Shown here piece after piece: positions 61,016 to 64,000 of a stretch of 64,000 nt of DNA (its first letter is position 1; every line of letters begins with the position of its first letter). Below the pieces are notes generated by a model, which had not been told where the DNA came from, made no database searches, and saw nothing but the letters and a program-made list of their open reading frames with translations. The DNA is from Spartobacteria bacterium (GTDB taxonomy: Bacteria > Verrucomicrobiota > Verrucomicrobiia > Chthoniobacterales > UBA10450). The translations under genes were made by a program, and so were the position numbers. The stretch spans positions 124,001 to 188,000 of the forward strand of contig JAJPGZ010000002.1 of NCBI GenBank assembly GCA_021325495.1, written 5' to 3'.

Positions 61016-61037
61016 ACGCGAAAGAGAATTGTCGATC

Positions 61038-62441
61038 TTACGGTTGGTCGAACCGATTCACCCAAATGATGTTGCCGTTGCCGTCGTGTTTGACCGTGGC
61101 GAAATCCCAGCCGGTGCCGAGTCCCTGCGAGCTGCCGGTAACGTAAACATTGTGCGACATGCTGTGCACGGCCATGTCCGCGGCGGTGTCGGCGGAATTA
61201 GCCGCGCCGTTGAATCGCGTCGCCCACTGTAAGAGGCCGGCGTTGGAATACTTCAACGTCGCATAATCATTGCTGCTGTTATTGCCTAACGACGTGCCGG
61301 TGACGTAAACATTCGCCGCGCTATCGAGCACCAGCGCCGTGGCCGCGTCATCGCCACTGACCGGTCCATCGAATCGGGCGACCCACGCCTGCGTCACCGT
61401 TTCCGTTGTCTTCTTTTTCTTCTTTTTCCCCGTCGTCGCTATTTTTATCGCGTACTTTACGGTCGCATAATCACGCCCGGTGCCATTGCCTAACGAACTG
61501 CCAGTGACGTAAACATTCCCCGAGCTATCGACGGCAAGCGCGGTTGGCTGATCGCCCGAATGAACCGGACCATCATAACGAACGATCCACTTGAGATTGC
61601 CGTTGGCTGCGAATTTCAAGGTGGCGTAATCCAGGCCGGTGGTTTGGCCTAACGAGCTTCCGGTGAGGTAAACGTTGCCGCTGGAATCGATGGCAAGCGC
61701 GCTTGGAATGTCATCGCCATTGGCCGGGCCGTTGTACTCCCGCCACCATTGCAACGTGCCGTTGGCGTCGTACTTGATCAAAATATAATCGAGCCCGTCG
61801 CTGTTCGCGGTCGAGCTGCCTGCGACGTAAACATTGCCGGAGGCGTCGAGTTTAAGTGCGCGCGCGATGTCCTCGCCGCCGTAACCAATCCACGTGCGCG
61901 TCCACAAGAGCGCGCCGTTCGCATCGTATTTGATGGTTACGAAATCGCGATCGGCGTTGTTCGATTGCGAACTGCCGGTGACGTAAACGTTGCCGCTCGA
62001 ATCGACATCGATCGCGTAGGGAATGTCCTCGCGGTTGCCGGTGCCGTTGAAAATCGCCGCCCACTGTAGCACTCCGTTCGAATTATATTTCAACGTCGCG
62101 TAATCCAATCCGGTCCCGAAGCCGAACGAGCTCCCGGTCACGTAAACGTTCCCAAAACTGTCCACCTTGATCGCGTTCGGAATGTCATCGTTCGACGCCG
62201 CGCCGTCGAAGCGCGCGCTCCATTGCAACGCGCCGGTCGCGTCATATTTGATCGTGAAAAAATCGCGCCGCGTGCCCGCGCCTTCCGAGCTGCCGGTGAC
62301 GTAAATGTTTTCCGAGGCGTCGATCGTGATCGCGCGCGCTTGATCATTGCCGGCAAACGCGCGGGGCGCGCCGAACGTAAGCAGCAGCGGTAGCAGTGGA
62401 ACAAAACTCAACGAGAACCGCCGACAGAAACGCGCAACCAT
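61038..62441 (-). CDS. Secreted SBBP beta-propeller protein
   Basis: About 467 residues with a signal peptide (FSLSFVPLLPLLLTFGAPRAFA) and eight tandem repeats of about 50 residues, each with a DSSGNVYVTGSS-type core followed by DYATLKYNSNGVLQWA-type strands. This is the SBBP (seven-bladed propeller) repeat family of secreted proteins. Repeat 7 has a Lys/Thr-rich insertion (TTGKKKKKKTTETVTQAW). Role unknown, probably surface binding. The ATG at 62441 is preferred over 62459. Confidence 0.85.
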   Translation of the reverse strand: MVARFCRRFSLSFVPLLPLLLTFGAPRAFAGNDQARAITIDASENIYVTGSSEGAGTRRDFFTIKYDATGALQWSARFDGAASNDDIPNAIKVDSFGNVYVTGSSFGFGTGLDYATLKYNSNGVLQWAAIFNGTGNREDIPYAIDVDSSGNVYVTGSSQSNNADRDFVTIKYDANGALLWTRTWIGYGGEDIARALKLDASGNVYVAGSSTANSDGLDYILIKYDANGTLQWWREYNGPANGDDIPSALAIDSSGNVYLTGSSLGQTTGLDYATLKFAANGNLKWIVRYDGPVHSGDQPTALAVDSSGNVYVTGSSLGNGTGRDYATVKYAIKIATTGKKKKKKTTETVTQAWVARFDGPVSGDDAATALVLDSAANVYVTGTSLGNNSSNDYATLKYSNAGLLQWATRFNGAANSADTAADMAVHSMSHNVYVTGSSQGLGTGWDFATVKHDGNGNIIWVNRFDQP

Positions 62442-62531
62442 AATGCCCTTTCGCAGCACCTATTCTGCCACTTCCCTGCCGTAACTGTCTACGGGCCCGA
62501 AAATCACGACCGCCGATCGCGCAAGATCGAC

Positions 62532-62586
62532 AAAAACTCCGCCGGGCGGTCTGGCCAGAACCAGGTTAAGGAGCCCGACGGAGTTT
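62532..62586 (-). terminator. Rho-independent terminator of the PDZ-protein gene
   Basis: On the minus strand a 14-base stem AAACTCCGTCGGGC / GCCCGGCGGAGTTT (one mismatch) with a loop of about 25 bases that itself holds CTGGCCAG, ending in TTTTT. It lies 9 bases past the stop codon at 62595. A copy of the AAGATCGACA word begins in the T-run. Confidence 0.75.
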
Positions 62587-62594
62587 GGCCGAAA

Positions 62595-63725
62595 TCAAAT
62601 CAGGATCGTGCGATACGCCCAAATGCTGTGCGACATCGTTTGCGGCACGGCCGACGGACAGAACGACGCTTGCTCGATCGATTCCGGGCTCTCGTCGTTA
62701 TCTCCGTCGCTGTCATCGTCTGCGTCCTGATCGTCCTCATCATCCGATGAAGTGACCGAGGGAAGGTCGCGTTGTTGCAGATTTTCGTAACGCTGCCGCA
62801 CCTCGGCGGGGATCTTGTTCAAATCTTCCGGCGACTCGACCGCTCCGCTGAAAAGCAATCGGCCTTGCGGATCTTTCGCCGTCAGCACTTTTTTGCCATC
62901 GACGTTTTCGATTCGTAGCTCGCCTTTGTCATCCGAAAAAACAATCTGCGCTTTGCCGATGTCGATCTTCGTGGTTTGCAATCCGTTCGGCGTAGTCCGA
63001 CTCAACGAAATCTGTCCGGCGGCTCGGCGCGCTTCTTCGCGCACTCGTTCGCTGATGCGGTGTGCCTGCTCGCGCACGCGTTGCGCTTCTTCTCGGACAC
63101 GCTGCCCTTCCTCGCGACGACGCTGTGCTTCCTCGCGGACGCGTTGCGCCTCGGCCTGCGCCGTCATGACCGCATCGTGAATCATTCCTTCACCGCCGTT
63201 ACCGATGCGCTCCTGCAAATCGCGCATCTTCTCGCCGAGATCGCCGAAGTCATGATCGCCAAAATGAAAATCCATCATCCCGTATTTCTGCGGCACATCT
63301 TTTTTGCCGAGCTTCACGCTGATCTTCTCCTCCTTGCCTTTGCGCAGGACGGTGAACGTGACGGTCGTGCCTTCGGAATAACTGCGTATCAATTTCGCAA
63401 GCTGCCCCGGCTCCATCAGGATTTGGTCGTTCAACATTTTTAGAATGTCGTTAGGCTGAATGCCCGCGGCCGCGGCCGGGCCATTCGGCACGACGTAATC
63501 CACGACAAGTCCGAATCCTTTCGGAAGGTTCATTTGCTCGCATAAAACGGGCGGAATCGGTGACGTATCGACTCCGAGCCACGTCACCGGGACTTTCGGC
63601 AATCTCTCTTGTCGATCTTGCGGAGGCGCCGGTGGGTTCGGAGGCGTAGGAGGTGTAGGTGGAGTTTGCGCGAACGCAACATTCGACGCGCACGCGATCA
63701 GGACTGCAATGGTTTTCGGTTTCAT
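62595..63725 (-). CDS. Exported PDZ-domain protein with coiled-coil
   Basis: 376 residues: signal peptide (MKPKTIAVLIACASNVAFA), Pro-rich linker (TPPTPPTPPNPPAPP), a PDZ domain at about 48-138 (TWLGVDTSPIP, GFGLVVDYVVPNGPAAAAGIQPNDILKMLND), a charged coiled-coil with 7-residue repeats of the VREEAQR type at about 185-240 and an acidic end (SSDDEDDQDADDDSDGDNDE). No protease domain is present, so it is a periplasmic binding or scaffold protein. It ends at a terminator and follows a partial gene by 32 bases. Confidence 0.8.
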   Translation of the reverse strand: MKPKTIAVLIACASNVAFAQTPPTPPTPPNPPAPPQDRQERLPKVPVTWLGVDTSPIPPVLCEQMNLPKGFGLVVDYVVPNGPAAAAGIQPNDILKMLNDQILMEPGQLAKLIRSYSEGTTVTFTVLRKGKEEKISVKLGKKDVPQKYGMMDFHFGDHDFGDLGEKMRDLQERIGNGGEGMIHDAVMTAQAEAQRVREEAQRRREEGQRVREEAQRVREQAHRISERVREEARRAAGQISLSRTTPNGLQTTKIDIGKAQIVFSDDKGELRIENVDGKKVLTAKDPQGRLLFSGAVESPEDLNKIPAEVRQRYENLQQRDLPSVTSSDDEDDQDADDDSDGDNDESPESIEQASFCPSAVPQTMSHSIWAYRTILI

Positions 63726-63757
63726 GTGTTCGTTAGGTTAAGGTTCAGGGAAATTTT

Positions 63758-64000
63758 TCATTGGCCGGACACCGGAATGAACTGGACGTGCTCGGCCGGA
63801 TAGGAAACCTGCAGTGAGGCGCCCGTCGCCGGATTGCGCCATTGCAACGTCTCCTGTGTGCGCGAGCGCACCCGCCGCACCGGCTCTTCGGAGTGCAACG
63901 GGAAAAATAAACCTTCGTCGCGCGTGTGATAGACCACCTGGGTCGCCCCGGCTGGGATGAATGTCGCCGGCACCGGCTTCGTCGGAGGCGGGCTTTGCGC
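63758..64000 (-). CDS. Unidentified protein, C-terminal part only (runs off the right edge)
   Basis: At least 80 codons remain open to the edge. The visible part has a Pro-rich stretch (QSPPPTKPVPATFIPAG), then YHTRDEGLFFPLHSEEPVRRVR and QWRNPATGASLQVSYPAEHVQFIPVSGQ. It lies 32 bases upstream of the PDZ gene on the same strand, probably in one operon. No family was recognised. Confidence 0.55.
   Translation of the reverse strand, partial: AQSPPPTKPVPATFIPAGATQVVYHTRDEGLFFPLHSEEPVRRVRSRTQETLQWRNPATGASLQVSYPAEHVQFIPVSGQ

Larger units (their letters stand above)
739..63619. repeat. Dispersed 10-base word AAGATCGACA (about 96 copies), uptake-sequence-like
   Basis: Hand-scanned exact copies. Plus-strand starts: 739, 909, 1122, 2582, 3028, 4365, 6583, 8108, 8123, 8661, 11130, 13478, 14327, 14343, 15766, 25236, 25442, 26070, 29559, 35639, 36418, 37292, 37977, 39477, 40575, 41787, 41814, 42105, 48770, 49347, 50178, 51401, 52302, 54051, 54853, 56764, 58824, 60914, 62523. 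Complement (TGTCGATCTT) starts: 1569, 1584, 2059, 3923, 4517, 5423, 5768, 5933, 7258, 8422, 8906, 10115, 11763, 11778, 12856, 16675, 20813, 20871, 21246, 22038, 22054, 22725, 22773, 23632, 24011, 24483, 26691, 27270, 34516, 36750, 39687, 40444, 40778, 41597, 43572, 43846, 44269, 44535, 45954, 46015, 46729, 48127, 49228, 49818, 49855, 52320, 53360, 54582, 55674, 56548, 57188, 58434, 59164, 60393, 61030, 62960, 63610. The next base is nearly always A or T, and CA or CT often precedes. About 19 lie between genes. Confidence 0.95.
656..63737. repeat. Second over-represented word, GCCTAAC(G/A) / (C/T)GTTAGGC
   Basis: By hand count CCTAAC or GTTAGG occurs about 69 times, mostly as GCCTAACG, GCCTAACA or their complements, for example at 3747, 4952, 6731, 8332, 13955, 20981, 23750, 27932, 33222, 37200, 41881, 45377, 50672, 55947, 57215 and 61650. 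Many copies are in genes, where they bring in the otherwise rare Leu codons TTA and CTA (TTGTTAGGC as LLG, CTAACG as LT). Enrichment is much weaker than for AAGATCGACA. Confidence 0.6.

Noticed and set aside
739-63619. CRISPR repeats as an explanation for the repeated word
   Set aside because: Copies are 10 bases long, unevenly spaced over 64 kb, on both strands and inside genes; there are no spacers or cas genes.
739-63619. A shared protein motif (KID or VDL) as the cause of the repeated word
   Set aside because: The word is read as KID, VDL, SIL/SIF, QDR and RST in different genes and is also frequent between genes, so selection is on DNA and not on one peptide.
739-63619. A strand-polar segregation signal of the KOPS type
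   Set aside because: Orientations are mixed throughout (39 against 57) with no switch point in the window; a weak bias cannot be judged without the whole replichore.

Overview
The window looks like chromosomal DNA of a Verrucomicrobiota bacterium. This is inferred from an exosortase/PEP-CTERM-like pair, verrucomicrobial-style prepilin genes, GT/SBBP and YVTN propellers, multihaem cytochromes, many GTG/TTG starts and fairly high GC; no rRNA or marker phylogeny is available here. No phage, insertion sequence, CRISPR array or rRNA operon was seen. There is one tRNA (Gln, anticodon TTG).

Layout. 1-15.8 kb: sufD (cut by the left edge), lysA, a methyltransferase, a sulfotransferase, a zinc/manganese ABC uptake locus (binding protein, permease, outer-membrane barrel, small exported protein, no ATPase), a GH75-like exported protein, a DUF748 protein, a membrane pseudokinase, tRNA-Gln, a response regulator and sufCB. 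15.9-20.7 kb: four exported or surface genes, including a pseudopilin and a 900-residue secreted protein. 20.7-24.3 kb: two paralogous methyltransferases flank an ECF sigma/anti-sigma/CpxP-like module; a 57-residue DUF1328 gene follows. 24.3-28.2 kb: pyrD, mnmE and hisC in one leftward run, then a lipid-A N-terminal-domain protein. 28.2-34.5 kb: a trypsin-like protease, a PilV/PilW/PilX-like minor pilin operon and a PEP-CTERM-like protein. 34.5-42.8 kb: TPR protein, exosortase-EpsI fusion, pdxH, a c554-like cytochrome and ResB. 42.9-54.1 kb: YVTN-propeller dihaem protein, DUF1353 lipoprotein, a metal-handling cluster (MFS pump, HMBD outer-membrane barrel, a 40-residue Cys-rich exported peptide, a Cys/His-rich exported protein), a PQQ-type sugar dehydrogenase and gamma-glutamyltransferase. 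54.1-64 kb: a three-gene redox operon (double cyclic-nucleotide-binding domain fused to a four-cluster ferredoxin, membrane cytochrome-b-like protein, decahaem cytochrome c), PAP2 phosphatase, LolA-like protein, SBBP propeller and a PDZ protein.

The most striking signal is not a gene. The 10-base word AAGATCGACA (or its complement TGTCGATCTT) occurs about 96 times by hand count, where about 0.1 is expected by chance. It lies on both strands, inside genes in several reading frames and between genes, and once as an inverted pair forming a terminator-like hairpin between convergent genes. It is absent or nearly absent from two stretches (about 16.7-20.8 kb and 27.3-34.5 kb) that carry pilin and surface genes. 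This resembles the DNA-uptake sequences of Neisseria and Pasteurellaceae, but the function is unproven. A second, weaker word (GCCTAAC) is also over-represented. A two-hairpin REP-like element occurs three times, twice inside coding sequences.
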